Shown here: piece after piece, positions 45,256 to 54,525 of the stretch
Layout of the letters: each line of letters starts with the position of its first letter
Position numbering within the stretch: the first letter of the stretch is position 1
Source: CAVSEK01 sp963726975
GTDB taxonomy: Bacteria > Actinomycetota > Actinomycetes > Mycobacteriales > SCTD01
Reading direction: 5' to 3'
Assembly (NCBI GenBank): GCA_963726975.1
Contig: CAVSEK010000013.1
Coordinates: forward strand, 1 to 64,000
Length of the DNA stretch: 64,000 nt
Program-made: the position numbers and the translations under genes
Notes under the pieces: generated by a model
The model's database searches: none
Told to the model about the DNA's origin: nothing
Seen by the model: only the letters and a program-made list of their open reading frames with translations

Positions 45256-47110
45256 ATGACGCAGGAGTTCGACGTCGTCGTCGTCGGAGGGGGCTCGGCG
45301 GGAGCGGTGGTCGCCGCCCGGCTGTCGGAGGACCCGTCCGTGCGGGTCGCGCTGCTGGAGGCCGGCGGCCCGCCGCCGCCCGAGGAGTCGATGCCGGCCG
45401 CCGTCTCGGCGCTGCAGCTCAACCCCCAGACGGACTGGATGTACACCGGCGCGGCCGGTGGGGTCGGCAAGGGCCTGGCGGAGGGCCGGATGATGGTCCC
45501 GCGCGGCAAGATGCTCGGCGGGTCCTCCGGCATCAACTACATGGCGTACGTGCGCGGCCACCCGGGCGACTTCGACTCCTGGGCCGACGCCGGCGGCGAG
45601 GGCTGGTCCTCCGCGGAGGTCCTGCCGTACTTCAAGAAGTCCGAGGGGATCCAGCCCAGCGGCGACATCGTCGTCGACCACGACGCGCACAACCCGGACG
45701 GCCCGCTCGGCGTCTCGGTCCGCTCGCCGGTCGTGCCGGCGGCGCAGCAGTTCGTCGACGCGGCGAAGGCCGCGGGCATCCCGACCGGCGACTACAACGG
45801 CGGCGACCGCACCCGCCCCGAGGGCGTGGCCTCGCTGTTCCAGACGACGACCAAGGACGGCAAGCGGTCCTCGACCTTCCACGCGTTCCTCGAGCCGGTC
45901 ATGGGCAGCCGCGACAACCTCACGGTGGTGACGCACGCGGCCGTCGCAGCGGGTGGTCCTCGAGCAGGGCGAGGAGGGCCTGGTCGCCCGCGGGGTGGAG
46001 TACCGCGACGCCGACGGGCAGCTGCAGACGGTCACGGCGACGCGGGAGGTCGTGCTCTCCGCCGGCGCCATCGGGTCGCCGCAGCTGCTCCTGCTGTCCG
46101 GCGTCGGGCCCCGCGACGAGCTCGCCGAGGTCGGCGTGGAGTGCGTGCTGGACCTGCCCGACGTCGGCAAGCACCTCAAGGACCACCTGCACACCGCGAT
46201 GACCTTCCCGGCGCCCGGCATCGGCCTGCCGATGACGCAGGTGGCCGTCGCGCTCGGCCCGGACGCCCTGCGCGCCCCGGCCGGTCCGCTGCCCGCCGAC
46301 CCGGCGGACGACGCCGACCTGCCGCCCGAGCTGGCGGCGCTCAAGGCCGAGGCGGAGCGCCAGCTCACCGAGTGGGCGACGACCGGCCGCGGCCTCGCGT
46401 CGTCCTCGCTGTACGACGCCGGGCTCTGGTACTCGACCGGTCTCGGCGACGAGCACACGCACGACGCGCAGATCGGCTTCCTCGTCTGCGGCTACACGAC
46501 CGACCTGTGGCGCGCGCTGTTCCGCGTCGACCCGCAGGAGTACTTCGGCGACGCGGAGGCGCGGCTCGCCCCGGACGCCGAGGTCGTCGTGCTGCTCGCC
46601 AACCCGGTGCAGCCGCACTCCGAGGGAGAGGTGCGCCTGGCCAGCGCGGACCCGGCCGACCCGCCTGTCATCGACCTGAACTACTTCTCCGACCCGCACG
46701 ACGCGACGGTCATGGTCGCGGTCATGCGCCGCTGCCTGGAGCTGGTGAGCCGCTGGCCGGTGCCCGGGATGGGGGCGCTCATGGTCCCGCCGAAGCTCGC
46801 CGAGTCGCACGGCCACACCGAGGGCGACGAGCCCACCGACGCGCTGCTCGAGGACATGGCGCGGCACTACGCGCTGACCGTGTACCACGAGACCTCGACG
46901 TGCCGGATGGGCGACGTCGTCGACGCCGCCCTCAAGGTCAAGGGCGTCGCGCACCTGCGGGTGGCCGACGCCAGCGTCATGCCGAACGTGACGTCGGGCA
47001 ACACCAACGCCCCGACCATCATGATCGGGGAGAAGGCTGCGGAGATGATCGCCGCCGAGCACGGCCTGCGGCTCGCCGAGACCGTCGGCGCCGGGAGCAC
47101 CGCGGCCTGA
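45256..47110 (+). CDS. GMC-family FAD oxidoreductase (one frameshift)
   Basis: The protein of about 617 residues binds FAD through 'DVVVVGGGSAGAVVAARLS' (residues 6-24) and has the GMC signature 'GKMLGGSSGINYMAYVRGHP' plus 'VLSAGAIGSPQLLLLSGVGP'. The C-terminal active site is intact: His in 'VYHETSTCRMGDVVD' and Asn in 'TSGNTNAPTIMIGEKAAEM'. An indel near 45950 breaks the frame once. The ATG at 45256 has GGGGAG seven bases upstream. It probably oxidises a primary alcohol or a choline-like compound; the substrate is not predictable. A strong terminator follows. Confidence 0.9.
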
Positions 47111-47114
47111 GCGG

Positions 47115-47151
47115 GGGACCGGGGCGCCCCCGCCGAGGGCGCCCCGGTCCC
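47115..47151. terminator. perfect 15-base-pair terminator between convergent genes
   Basis: GGGACCGGGGCGCCC (47115-47129) pairs perfectly with GGGCGCCCCGGTCCC (47137-47151) around a seven-base loop. It fills the gap between the GMC gene and the convergent LVIVD-repeat gene, so it would work on both strands. Confidence 0.85.
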
Positions 47152-47158
47152 GCACCGG

Positions 47159-48640
47159 CTACTTCAGGTTCGCCGGCCAGGCGCCGTTCGTCAGCTTCAC
47201 GGCGTAGAAGCCGCTGTCGCCGTCGGCGTACCAGATCGTCTTGTTCTTGATGTCGAAGGACGGCGCGCTCATGGCGTACGCCCCGGAGGTCAGCGGGAGC
47301 CCGTCCGGCGCCGGCTGGTTGAAGTAGGCCACCTCGCGCGGCTTCGTCGGGTCGGAGACGTCGAAGACGCGCAGGCCCGACAGGATGAAGCTGCAGGCGA
47401 CGATGCCCGGGTCGGTGGCGCGGGGGGCGGCGCAGTAGTGCGCGGCGTAGCCCTGCACGAACTGCTGCGCGCCCGGGTCGTCCTTCTGGTCGCCGGCGCG
47501 GGCCGAGGGGTTGTTGACCTGCAGCCGGAGCTCGCCGACCACCTTGGGGCGGCGGTCGTCCTGGATGTCGATCATCCGGGCCGCGCCGACCGCGGCGCTG
47601 GGGTCGTAGGCGAGGCCGCCCGAGCCGGCGCCGCGGGCGTACTCGTCGAACTCCAGCAGGTAGCGGCGGCCCTTGACCGTGAGCGGGACGGTGTTCTGCG
47701 GGATCGAGACGGTGCCCCAGGTCAGGTGCGACACCTCCGTCACCACGGGGGAGGCCGCGCGCGCCTGCACCTGGCTGACGTCGAGGATCGTCAGGCCGGG
47801 CTTGCCGAGGTCCGCGGCGTAGAGGCGGTCGCCGCTGGCGGACAGGTTCATGCCGTGGAAGGTGTAGTCGGTGCTGCGCCACACGATCGACGGCAGCTTG
47901 GGGTTCGAGACGTCCAGGGCGGTCACGCCGGGCTGTGCGGTCGTGGAGATCCACAGCGTGCGGCCGTCGGGGGAGAAGCCGCTCTCGTGGCCGAGGATGC
48001 CGAGCGGGCTGGTCGACTGCAGCACCGGGTTGCGGCAGTCCTGGGAGACGTCGTAGACGTCGACGAGGCCGGGCGCCGTGCCGGGCGAGCCCGTGCCGGC
48101 CGCCAGCAGGCCGCGCTGGGGGTTGAGGGCGAGCGACTCGTGCGGGCTCTGCATCGCGACGGTGAGCAGCCGGGCGGTCTCGACCGGTCGGGCGGGGTCG
48201 CTCATGTCCAGCACGTGCACGCCGCCGAGCTCGCCGTGCGTGGGGGCGGTGCCGAACAGCAGCGTGCCGTCGTAGAACGCGCAGACCCGGCCGGTGCGGT
48301 CGGTGTAGCGGAAGGTCTTGAACCCGCCGGTGGTGCCGGTGTGCGACACCTCGGCGGCGTTGCAGGTGTAGCCCTGCGCGGCGCGGCCGCTGGCGTAGTC
48401 GGCCTTCGGCACCCGGCCCTGCAGGTCGGTCTCGGGCAGCGAGCCGGGACCGCACCTGGCCCGGGGGGTCGCGGCCGGCGCGGTCGCGGTCGGCAGGCCC
48501 ACGCCGCTGACCGCGTGCGAGCGGACGTAGTCGCCGGTCGTCGGCGCCTGCGGCAGCAGCGGGAGGGCGGCGGCGACGCCACCGGAGAGCAGGACCAGTC
48601 CGGCGGACACGGCCAGGGGGCGACGGAGCGAGGGGCGCAC
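47159..48640 (-). CDS. secreted LVIVD-repeat beta-propeller-like protein
   Basis: The 493-residue protein has a signal peptide 'LAVSAGLVLLSGGVAAALPL' after an Arg-rich start. The mature part contains repeated LVIVD-type strands: 'GGVHVLDMSDPARPVETARL', 'GLVDVYDVSQDCRNPVLQST', 'GVTALDVSNPKLPSIVWRST', 'GLTILDVSQVQARAASPVVT' and 'GLRVFDVSDPTKPREVAYFN'. These form blades of a propeller-like fold whose function is unknown. GTG 48640 is preferred over the upstream start at 48733 because GAGGA lies eight bases before it and the signal peptide fits better. It is intact. Confidence 0.88.
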   Translation of the reverse strand: MRPSLRRPLAVSAGLVLLSGGVAAALPLLPQAPTTGDYVRSHAVSGVGLPTATAPAATPRARCGPGSLPETDLQGRVPKADYASGRAAQGYTCNAAEVSHTGTTGGFKTFRYTDRTGRVCAFYDGTLLFGTAPTHGELGGVHVLDMSDPARPVETARLLTVAMQSPHESLALNPQRGLLAAGTGSPGTAPGLVDVYDVSQDCRNPVLQSTSPLGILGHESGFSPDGRTLWISTTAQPGVTALDVSNPKLPSIVWRSTDYTFHGMNLSASGDRLYAADLGKPGLTILDVSQVQARAASPVVTEVSHLTWGTVSIPQNTVPLTVKGRRYLLEFDEYARGAGSGGLAYDPSAAVGAARMIDIQDDRRPKVVGELRLQVNNPSARAGDQKDDPGAQQFVQGYAAHYCAAPRATDPGIVACSFILSGLRVFDVSDPTKPREVAYFNQPAPDGLPLTSGAYAMSAPSFDIKNKTIWYADGDSGFYAVKLTNGAWPANLK

Positions 48641-48774
48641 GGTTCGTCCTCGGGGCGGGGCCCCGTGGCGCGGGGCGGAGCGGAGGCGGGGCGGTCGCGG
48701 GCGCGACCGGGAGGGTCCTTCGCCGTGCCGCACCCGCGGTCCTGCCCGCCGTGGCGCAGGTCACCCGGGACGGG

Positions 48775-49122
48775 TCAGCCGCTGAGCTGCCGGCAGGCGG
48801 TCTCGAGGTCGTCGACGACCTCGGGCCCGCACATGCCGACGATCTCCAGCACCCGACGGGGCGGTGTGCCCGCGGGGCAGACCACTCGCCACGGCGCCCC
48901 GGTGCGCCGGCAGGTGCGGGCCACCTCGTCGACGAGGCGCAGGCCGGAGCTGTCGAAGAAGGTGACGTCGGACAGGTCGAGGACGACGCCCCGGGTCCCG
49001 GCCAGCTGGTGCGGCAGCTCCGCCGCCAGGGGCGGCGCGCTCACGGCGTCGAGCTCGCCGTGCAGGGCGAGCACCCGGACGCCGCCCAGGTCGCGGACGT
49101 CGAGACCCTCGGTACCGGTCAT
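48775..49122 (-). CDS. rsbV: STAS-domain anti-anti-sigma factor (RsbV-like)
   Basis: This 115-residue STAS protein has the strand 'VRVLALHGELDAVSAPPLAA' and the phosphorylatable Ser region 'VVLDLSDVTFFDSSGLRLVD' with the conserved Asp-Ser-Ser-Gly. When dephosphorylated it binds the anti-sigma kinase and frees the sigma factor. Its ATG overlaps the PP2C-type gene stop (ATGA), so it is coupled to its likely phosphatase. It is the last of three genes in an RsbQ-RsbP-like operon. No sigma-B gene lies nearby. Confidence 0.9.
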   Translation of the reverse strand: MTGTEGLDVRDLGGVRVLALHGELDAVSAPPLAAELPHQLAGTRGVVLDLSDVTFFDSSGLRLVDEVARTCRRTGAPWRVVCPAGTPPRRVLEIVGMCGPEVVDDLETACRQLSG

Positions 49123-50990
49123 GCGCCCAGTCTCCTGCGCAGCACGACGGTGGTGCCGTCGCCCCCCTGCACGTCGACCTCGTCGACGAGGGCGCGCACG
49201 ATCTGGAGCCCGCGCCCCCGGTGCGGACTGCCGTCGGCGCGGTCCCGCCACACGCCGCGGTCCCGCACCCGGACGACCACCTCGTCCCCGGCGGGCAGCG
49301 CGGCCAGCCCGGCCGTCAACCGCACCGCCGCACCGGGGTCCAGGCCCGAACCGTGCTCGGCGGCGTTCGCGACCACCTCGCTCGTCGCGAGGACGACGTC
49401 GTCGCGCGCGTCCTCGTCCACCCCGCGGTCGGACAGCCACGACGCGAGGCGGCGCCGGAGCTCGGACAGCCCGGACAGGTCCGCCGGAAGGTCCTGCACG
49501 AAGTCGTCGCCGGTCCACGACAGCAGCAGGACGCAGACGTCGTCGCGGGTCTGCTCGTCGACCAGCAGCTCGCGCGTGACGTCGTCGACCGCCTGCTCCA
49601 GGGGCACGCCGCGCAACCCGTCGGCGACCGTGACCAGGCGGTCCAGGCCGGCGTCGAGGTCGCGGTCGCGACGCTCGTACAGCCCGTCGGTGCACAGCAG
49701 CACGCGGTCGCCGGGTGCCAGCAGCACCTCGGCCCCCGGCCGCGCGAGCGGGGCGGCACCCGCACCGAGCGGCGCGGAGCGGCCGTCCCACAGGAGCCGG
49801 GCCGGGCCGCCGGGCAGCAGCAGCGGCGGGGGGTGGCCCGCGCACGACCAGGACAGCCGGCCGGTGCGCAGGTCGAGCTCGGCGTAGGCGACCGTGGCCA
49901 TCTGCGCGGCGGGCGCCTGCTCCACGAACCGGTCGAGCCGGGTGAGCAGGGCCGCGGGCCCGACGCCCGGCGCGGCGACGGCGCGGACCGCGCTGCGCAG
50001 CTGCCCCATCGCGCTGGCCGCCGTGAGCCCGCGCCCGACGACGTCGCCGACCACGAGGGCGAGGACGCCCGGACGGACGAGGAAGACGTCGTACCAGTCG
50101 CCGCCGACCTCGAGCGCCTCGACGCCCGGGCGGTAGGTGGTGGCCACCTCGTAGCGCGGGTCCTGCGGGACGGGCGTCGCCAGCAGCGACTGCTGCAGGC
50201 GGTGCGCCACGTCGGCCGCCTGCTCGTAGGTGACGGCGCGGTCGAGCGCGAGGCCGGCCTGCTGCCCGACGGCGGCGCACACCCGGAGGTCGGGCGGCTC
50301 GGCGCCGGGCCCCGTCGACGGGTGCAGGGCGAGGACGCCCTGCAGGGCGCGCTGACCCGGCAGCGGCACGAGCACGCGCCGCCCGTCGTCGACGACCTCG
50401 GCGAACGGTCCGGCGGGGACGGCCCCGCTCCTCGTCTCGCCGCGACGGCCGCGCTCCACCAGCTCCCCCGCCGGCGAGGGGAGCCACACGACCCCGCCGA
50501 GCCCCCGGAGCGGCCCCAGGGCCGCCGTGAGCAGGGCCGCGACGACGGCCTCGACGCCGACGGCCTGCGAGACGGCCGAGGTGACCTCCTGCAGCACGCC
50601 CACCGCGCGGGCGGCCTCGCGCGCGGTGGCCCGCGCGGACCGGAGCTCGCGCTCGAAGCGCACGCGCTCCCGGGCCGGGAAGAGCGCGGCGTCGATGCCG
50701 TCCCCGCGCACCCGGGCGCTCAGCAGCACGGGCAGCCGGCCGTCCGGGACGAGGAGCTCGAGCGCCACCTCGTCGACGCGCCCCTCGGCGTGCAGCAGCG
50801 GCGACAGGTGCGTCTCCCAGTACAACCGTGCCCCGGCGGGCAGCAGGTCGGGGACGAGCCCGCCGACGACGAGCTCGGGCGGGCGGCCCAGCCAGGCGGC
50901 GAGCGTCGCGTTGACGGCCGCGACGCGCCCGTCCAGCCCGAGCCGCAGGAGACCGGCGGGTGCGTGGTCCCAGCCGGTCGACGCGGTCAC
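49119..50990 (-). CDS. PAS-GAF-PP2C phosphatase fused to an RsbW-like kinase domain
   Basis: The 623-residue cytoplasmic protein has, in order, a PAS domain (about 1-110, 'LLRLGLDGRVAAVNATLAAW'), a coil, a GAF-like domain (about 145-280, 'AVGVEAVVAALLTAALGPLR'), a SpoIIE PP2C phosphatase (about 290-490, 'VGGDWYDVFLVRPGVLALVV', 'VGDVVGRGLTAASAMGQLRS', 'LLCTDGLYERR'), and a C-terminal HATPase (about 510-620, 'DDVVLATSEVVANAAEHGSG', 'RGRGLQIVRALVDEVDVQGG'). Bacillus RsbP has only PAS and PP2C; the kinase fusion puts both arms of the switch in one chain. GTG 50990 overlaps the RsbQ-like stop (GTGA). Confidence 0.92.
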   Translation of the reverse strand: MTASTGWDHAPAGLLRLGLDGRVAAVNATLAAWLGRPPELVVGGLVPDLLPAGARLYWETHLSPLLHAEGRVDEVALELLVPDGRLPVLLSARVRGDGIDAALFPARERVRFERELRSARATAREAARAVGVLQEVTSAVSQAVGVEAVVAALLTAALGPLRGLGGVVWLPSPAGELVERGRRGETRSGAVPAGPFAEVVDDGRRVLVPLPGQRALQGVLALHPSTGPGAEPPDLRVCAAVGQQAGLALDRAVTYEQAADVAHRLQQSLLATPVPQDPRYEVATTYRPGVEALEVGGDWYDVFLVRPGVLALVVGDVVGRGLTAASAMGQLRSAVRAVAAPGVGPAALLTRLDRFVEQAPAAQMATVAYAELDLRTGRLSWSCAGHPPPLLLPGGPARLLWDGRSAPLGAGAAPLARPGAEVLLAPGDRVLLCTDGLYERRDRDLDAGLDRLVTVADGLRGVPLEQAVDDVTRELLVDEQTRDDVCVLLLSWTGDDFVQDLPADLSGLSELRRRLASWLSDRGVDEDARDDVVLATSEVVANAAEHGSGLDPGAAVRLTAGLAALPAGDEVVVRVRDRGVWRDRADGSPHRGRGLQIVRALVDEVDVQGGDGTTVVLRRRLGA

Positions 50991-51784
50991 AGGTCCAGCA
51001 GCGCCGCGCGCACGGCCGCCACGACCAGGTCGGGCGCGCTGAGGTTGGGGCAGTGGCCGGTGGTGTCGAGGAGCACCAGCCGGGCCTGCGGCAGGTGCTC
51101 GGTCACCCACGCCCCGACCTCGTACGGGGCGATGGCGTCCTCGCGGGTCTGCAGCACGACGCACGGGGTGGTCACCGCGGCGAGGTCGGCCCGGTTGTCC
51201 GACAGGAACGTCGTGCGCGCGAAGCGGCGCGCCAGGTCGGGGTCGGTGCGGCAGAAGCTGCTCGTGAGCTCCTCGCCGAGCTCGGGCCGGTCGGGCCGCC
51301 CCACGATCACGGGTGCCAGCTGCGCCGACCATCCGAGGTAGTTGCCGTCCATGGTGTCGAGCAGGTCGTCGACCTCCTCGCGGGTGAACACGCCCGGGTA
51401 GCCCTCGTCGGCGACGTAGCGCGGGTTGGGCCCCACGAGCACGAGCAGGCGGAACAGGTCCGGCCGCCGGGCGGCGGCCAGGACGCCCATCATCGCGGCG
51501 ACGGAGTGGCCGACGAAGACCCACGGCCCGGCGCCGACGCGGTCGAGGACGTCGACGAGGTCGTCGGCGAACCCGTCCAGCCGGTCGTGGCGGGCGGCGT
51601 AGGAGGCCCCGTCGGAGGCGCCGGCACCGACGTGGTCGAACAGCACGACCGGGTGGTCGTCGGAGAAGGCGGGCCACACGTGCCGCCACATGCCCTGGTC
51701 GCACCCGAAGCCGTGCGCCATCACCAGGGGCACACCCGGACCGCCGCCGAGGACGCGGACGGCGTTGCGCTCGAGGACGTCCAC
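50987..51784 (-). CDS. rsbQ: RsbQ-like alpha/beta hydrolase
   Basis: This 265-residue alpha/beta hydrolase closely follows RsbQ/KAI2/D14 patterns: 'VMAHGFGCDQGMWRHVWPAF', 'VVLFDHVGAGASDGASY', nucleophile Ser94 in 'VFVGHSVAAMMGVLA', Asp in 'QTREDAIAPYEVG', and His in 'LDTTGHCPNLSAP'. In Bacillus RsbQ is required for the PAS-type phosphatase RsbP to sense energy stress, probably by supplying or hydrolysing a small ligand. Here it directly precedes a PAS-PP2C gene with GTGA coupling. The GTG at 51784 follows TAGCCT by seven bases. Confidence 0.93.
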   Translation of the reverse strand: MDVLERNAVRVLGGGPGVPLVMAHGFGCDQGMWRHVWPAFSDDHPVVLFDHVGAGASDGASYAARHDRLDGFADDLVDVLDRVGAGPWVFVGHSVAAMMGVLAAARRPDLFRLLVLVGPNPRYVADEGYPGVFTREEVDDLLDTMDGNYLGWSAQLAPVIVGRPDRPELGEELTSSFCRTDPDLARRFARTTFLSDNRADLAAVTTPCVVLQTREDAIAPYEVGAWVTEHLPQARLVLLDTTGHCPNLSAPDLVVAAVRAALLDL

Positions 51785-51797
51785 GACGGGCAGGCTA
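51785..51797 (-). promoter_or_regulatory. leaderless promoter of the rsbQ-like operon
   Basis: On the minus strand TAGCCT (51797-51792) is followed by seven bases and the GTG at 51784, with no ribosome site. It would drive all three signalling genes. Confidence 0.5.
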
Positions 51798-51818
51798 GCC
51801 CCGCCGGGACGTGCCGCG

Positions 51819-52028
51819 TCACTCCGGCGTGAGGGCCGAGGGCTTGTGGACGGCCTCGCCGCCGCTCTTCTCGCTCTTCACGAGGTACTGCGGGTCGTCC
51901 TCGCTGGCCCGGACCGTGCGGCCGGCCGCCTCCGTGTCGGACGTGATCTCCTCCTCCACCTCGCCCACCGCCTCGCCGCCGTGGCTCTTCCAGGTGACCC
52001 GGTCGCCCTTGCTGAACTCGTCCGCCAT
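51819..52028 (-). CDS. DUF2945 (hypervirulence-associated, Tudor-like) protein
   Basis: This 69-residue protein of the HVA1/DUF2945 family has the small barrel pattern 'EFSKGDRVTWKSHGGEAVGE', 'EEEITSDTEAAGRTVRASED' and 'PQYLVKSEKSGGEAVHKPSA'. The ATG at 52026-52028 (MADEFSKGD) is preferred to the GTG six bases upstream by comparison with the family opening. Function is unknown. It is divergent from an aldo/keto reductase gene, 71 bases away. Confidence 0.85.
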   Translation of the reverse strand: MADEFSKGDRVTWKSHGGEAVGEVEEEITSDTEAAGRTVRASEDDPQYLVKSEKSGGEAVHKPSALTPE

Positions 52029-52099
52029 GGCCACCCCGGTACCCGCCCGAGGCCGGGTCGACGCGTGTGGCCGGGGAGCTGACCGGGGAGGGGCGGGCC

Positions 52100-53092
52100 A
52101 TGCAGACGCGCTCGCTCGGACAGCAGGGCCTCACCGTCTCCGCGCAGGGGCTGGGGTGCATGGGCATGAGCGCCTTCTACGGCGCCTTCGACGACGAGGA
52201 GTCGACCGCGACGATCGCCCGGGCCGTGGAGCTCGGCGTCACGCTGTTCGACACGGCCGACGTCTACGGGCCGCACACCAACGAGGTCCTGGTGGGCAGG
52301 TCGCTCGCCGCCCACCGTGACGACGTCGTCCTCGCCACGAAGTTCGGCGCCGAGATCGACGACGAGGGCCGGCGCACGTCGAGGGTCAACGGGCGCCCCG
52401 ACTACCTGCGCCGAGCGGTCGAGGGCTCCCTGCAGCGGCTCGGCACCGACCGCATCGACCTCTACTACCAGCACCGGGTCGACCCGGACACGCCGGTGGA
52501 GGAGACCTTCGGCGCGCTCGGCGAGCTCGTGGCCGAGGGCAAGCTGCGCTGGCTCGGCATCAGCGAGGCCTCGCCGGAGAGCATCCGCCGGGCGCACGCG
52601 ACGGCACCGCTCAGCGCGGTGCAGACCGAGTGGTCGCTGTTCACCCGCGACGTCGAGGACGACGGCGTGCTCGCCACCGTGCGCGAGCTGGGCATCGGCT
52701 TCGTCCCCTACAGCCCGCTCGGCCGCGGGTTCCTGTCCGGCACGATCCGCTCCGTCGACGACTTCGCCGAGGACGACTTCCGCCGCACCTCGCCGCGCTT
52801 CTCGGGCGAGAACTTCGACAGGAACCTCTCGGTGCTCGACGAGGTCGTCGCGCTCGCCGAGCGCAAGGGCGTCACCCCGAGCCAGCTCGCGCTGGCCTGG
52901 GTGCTCGCTCAGGGCGACGACGTCGTGCCGATCCCCGGCACCCGGCGCACCCGCAACCTGGAGGAGAACGTCGCGGCCCTGGACGTGCGGCTGACCGGGG
53001 ACGAGCTCGCCGCGATCGAGCAGGTGGCCCCCCGGGGCGTCGCGGCAGGAGAGCGCTACGCGCCCGGCGGGATGGCGGCGCTGCACCGCTGA
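52100..53092 (+). CDS. aldo/keto reductase (1 of 4)
   Basis: This 330-residue NADPH-dependent reductase is of the AKR11/13-like YccK group. Signature pieces are 'VSAQGLGCMGMSAFYGAFDD', 'TLFDTADVYGPHTNEVLVGR' (Asp and Tyr of the tetrad), 'LATKFGAEIDDEGR' (Lys), 'IDLYYQHRVDPDTPVEETFG' (His) and 'IGFVPYSPLGRGFLSGTI'. The ATG at 52100 has GGGGAGG nine bases upstream. It ends inside the last codons of the convergent nitronate monooxygenase gene (37-base overlap). It is one of four AKR genes in 8.5 kb. Confidence 0.94.
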   Translation: MQTRSLGQQGLTVSAQGLGCMGMSAFYGAFDDEESTATIARAVELGVTLFDTADVYGPHTNEVLVGRSLAAHRDDVVLATKFGAEIDDEGRRTSRVNGRPDYLRRAVEGSLQRLGTDRIDLYYQHRVDPDTPVEETFGALGELVAEGKLRWLGISEASPESIRRAHATAPLSAVQTEWSLFTRDVEDDGVLATVRELGIGFVPYSPLGRGFLSGTIRSVDDFAEDDFRRTSPRFSGENFDRNLSVLDEVVALAERKGVTPSQLALAWVLAQGDDVVPIPGTRRTRNLEENVAALDVRLTGDELAAIEQVAPRGVAAGERYAPGGMAALHR

Positions 53093-54033
53093 GCCGCCGT
53101 GCGCAGCAGCTCCTGCGCGCCGGCGAGGTCCGCGACGACCTCGCCGGCCGGCCGGGACCGGCGCAGCAGCCCGACGGACTGGCCGGCGTACGCGACGGCC
53201 TCGTCGGGCTCGCCCGCCCGCAGCGCCGCCGACAGGCCCCGCGCGGCCGCGTCGTCCGCCGCGAGCTCGTCCTCGCGGCCCTGCCACCGCGCGAAGAAGG
53301 CGTTGCGCACCGCGCGGCCCCCGTACTCGACCGGCCAGTCCTGGCGCAGGCCGACGTCGAAGACCCGGCCGTACGCCGTCCCCGTGCTCGGTGTGCTCAG
53401 CAACCGGTCGCGCGCCCACGCCGGCGTGAGCGCCTCGGGGCAGGCCAGGAAGGCCGTGCCGACCCAGGCGCCGGCCGCGCCCGCCGCGAGGACCGCCGCC
53501 AGGCCGCGCGCCGTCGCGATGCCACCGGCCGCCAGCACGGGGACGGCGACGGCGTCGAGGACCTCCTGGAGCAGCACGAGGGTGCTCACGTCGTCGCGCC
53601 CGTGGCCGCCGCCCTCGCCCCCGCGCACGACGACCAGGTCGACGCCGGCCTGCTCGGCCCGCACGGCCTCCTCGAGGGTGCCCACCTGGGTCGCGACCGG
53701 GATGCCGGCGTCGTGCAGCACGGGCACGACCGGGGCGTACGGCCCGTAGCTCACCGACACCAGCGCCGGCCGCGCCGCGACCGCCGTCGCGAGCAGGTCG
53801 GGCCGGCCCTCCAGCACCCAGGCGAGCAGGCCGATGCCGTACGGCCCGGCCGCCGCCGCGAGGGCGGCCTGCTCGGCGAGCCAGGCCGCGGGGGTGGTGC
53901 CGCCGGCCGCGACGTGCCCGAGCGCGCCGGCGGTCGTGACGGCCGCGGCGAGCGCGCCGCCGCTCGTCCCCGCCATCGGCGCCTGCACGACGGGCACGCG
54001 CAGGCCGAAGCGCTCGGTGAGGGCGGTGCGCAC
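53056..54033 (-). CDS. nitronate monooxygenase
   Basis: This 325-residue FMN TIM-barrel protein resembles 2-nitropropane dioxygenase: 'VPVVQAPMAGTSGGALAAAV', 'ALGHVAAGGTTPAAWLAEQA', the catalytic-His loop 'VVRGGEGGGHGRDD', 'VLAAGGIATARGLAAVLAAG' and 'AWVGTAFLACPEA'. It oxidises propionate-3-nitronate or similar toxic nitronates. GTG 54033 follows TAGGAC by six bases. The end overlaps the convergent AKR gene. Confidence 0.92.
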   Translation of the reverse strand: MRTALTERFGLRVPVVQAPMAGTSGGALAAAVTTAGALGHVAAGGTTPAAWLAEQAALAAAAGPYGIGLLAWVLEGRPDLLATAVAARPALVSVSYGPYAPVVPVLHDAGIPVATQVGTLEEAVRAEQAGVDLVVVRGGEGGGHGRDDVSTLVLLQEVLDAVAVPVLAAGGIATARGLAAVLAAGAAGAWVGTAFLACPEALTPAWARDRLLSTPSTGTAYGRVFDVGLRQDWPVEYGGRAVRNAFFARWQGREDELAADDAAARGLSAALRAGEPDEAVAYAGQSVGLLRRSRPAGEVVADLAGAQELLRTAAQRCSAAIPPGA

Positions 54034-54064
54034 GTCCCCGTCCTACCACCGGCCGACCGTCGTG

Positions 54065-54475
54065 TCAGCCCGCGCGGTCGGGGCCGGCGCGCGTCAGGGT
54101 GACCCGGACCAGGCACCGCTGCTCGCGCTGCATGGCGGCGCGGTAGTCGTCCCAGTCCCCGTGCTCGCCCGCGACGGCGCGGTAGTAGTCGACGAGCGGC
54201 TCCAGGGCCTCGGGCAGCGAGAGCACGTCGACCTCGCCCTCGACCTGCACCCAGTCGCCGTAGAAGCCGTCCGGGAAGACGCACAGCCACGCCCGCGGGT
54301 CGCGCCGCAGGTTCCTCACCTTGTAGGCCGTCTCGCGGCTGCTCACGACGACGCGGCCCACGTCGTCGACCGTCGCCGCCACGGGGGACAGCTGGGGCGA
54401 GCCGTCGCGCCGGCGGGTGCAGAGCACCGCGTGCGAGTGCTCCCGGACGTACGCCCGTGCCGCGTCGAGGTCCAT
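54065..54475 (-). CDS. PPOX-class F420-dependent protein
   Basis: The 136-residue split-barrel protein is close to F420-dependent PPOX enzymes: 'HAVLCTRRRDGSPQLSPVAA', 'VVSSRETAYKVRNLRRDPRA', 'LCVFPDGFYGDWVQVEGEVD' and 'EHGDWDDYRAAMQREQR'. It probably reduces an unknown substrate with F420H2. The ATG at 54475 follows CAGGAT by six bases (leaderless). It lies between a nitronate monooxygenase gene and a divergent AKR gene. Confidence 0.9.
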   Translation of the reverse strand: MDLDAARAYVREHSHAVLCTRRRDGSPQLSPVAATVDDVGRVVVSSRETAYKVRNLRRDPRAWLCVFPDGFYGDWVQVEGEVDVLSLPEALEPLVDYYRAVAGEHGDWDDYRAAMQREQRCLVRVTLTRAGPDRAG

Positions 54476-54525
54476 GTGGCCATCCTGCCGCGTTCTCCCC
54501 GGCGCCGGCGGGGCAGGAGGGGGAC

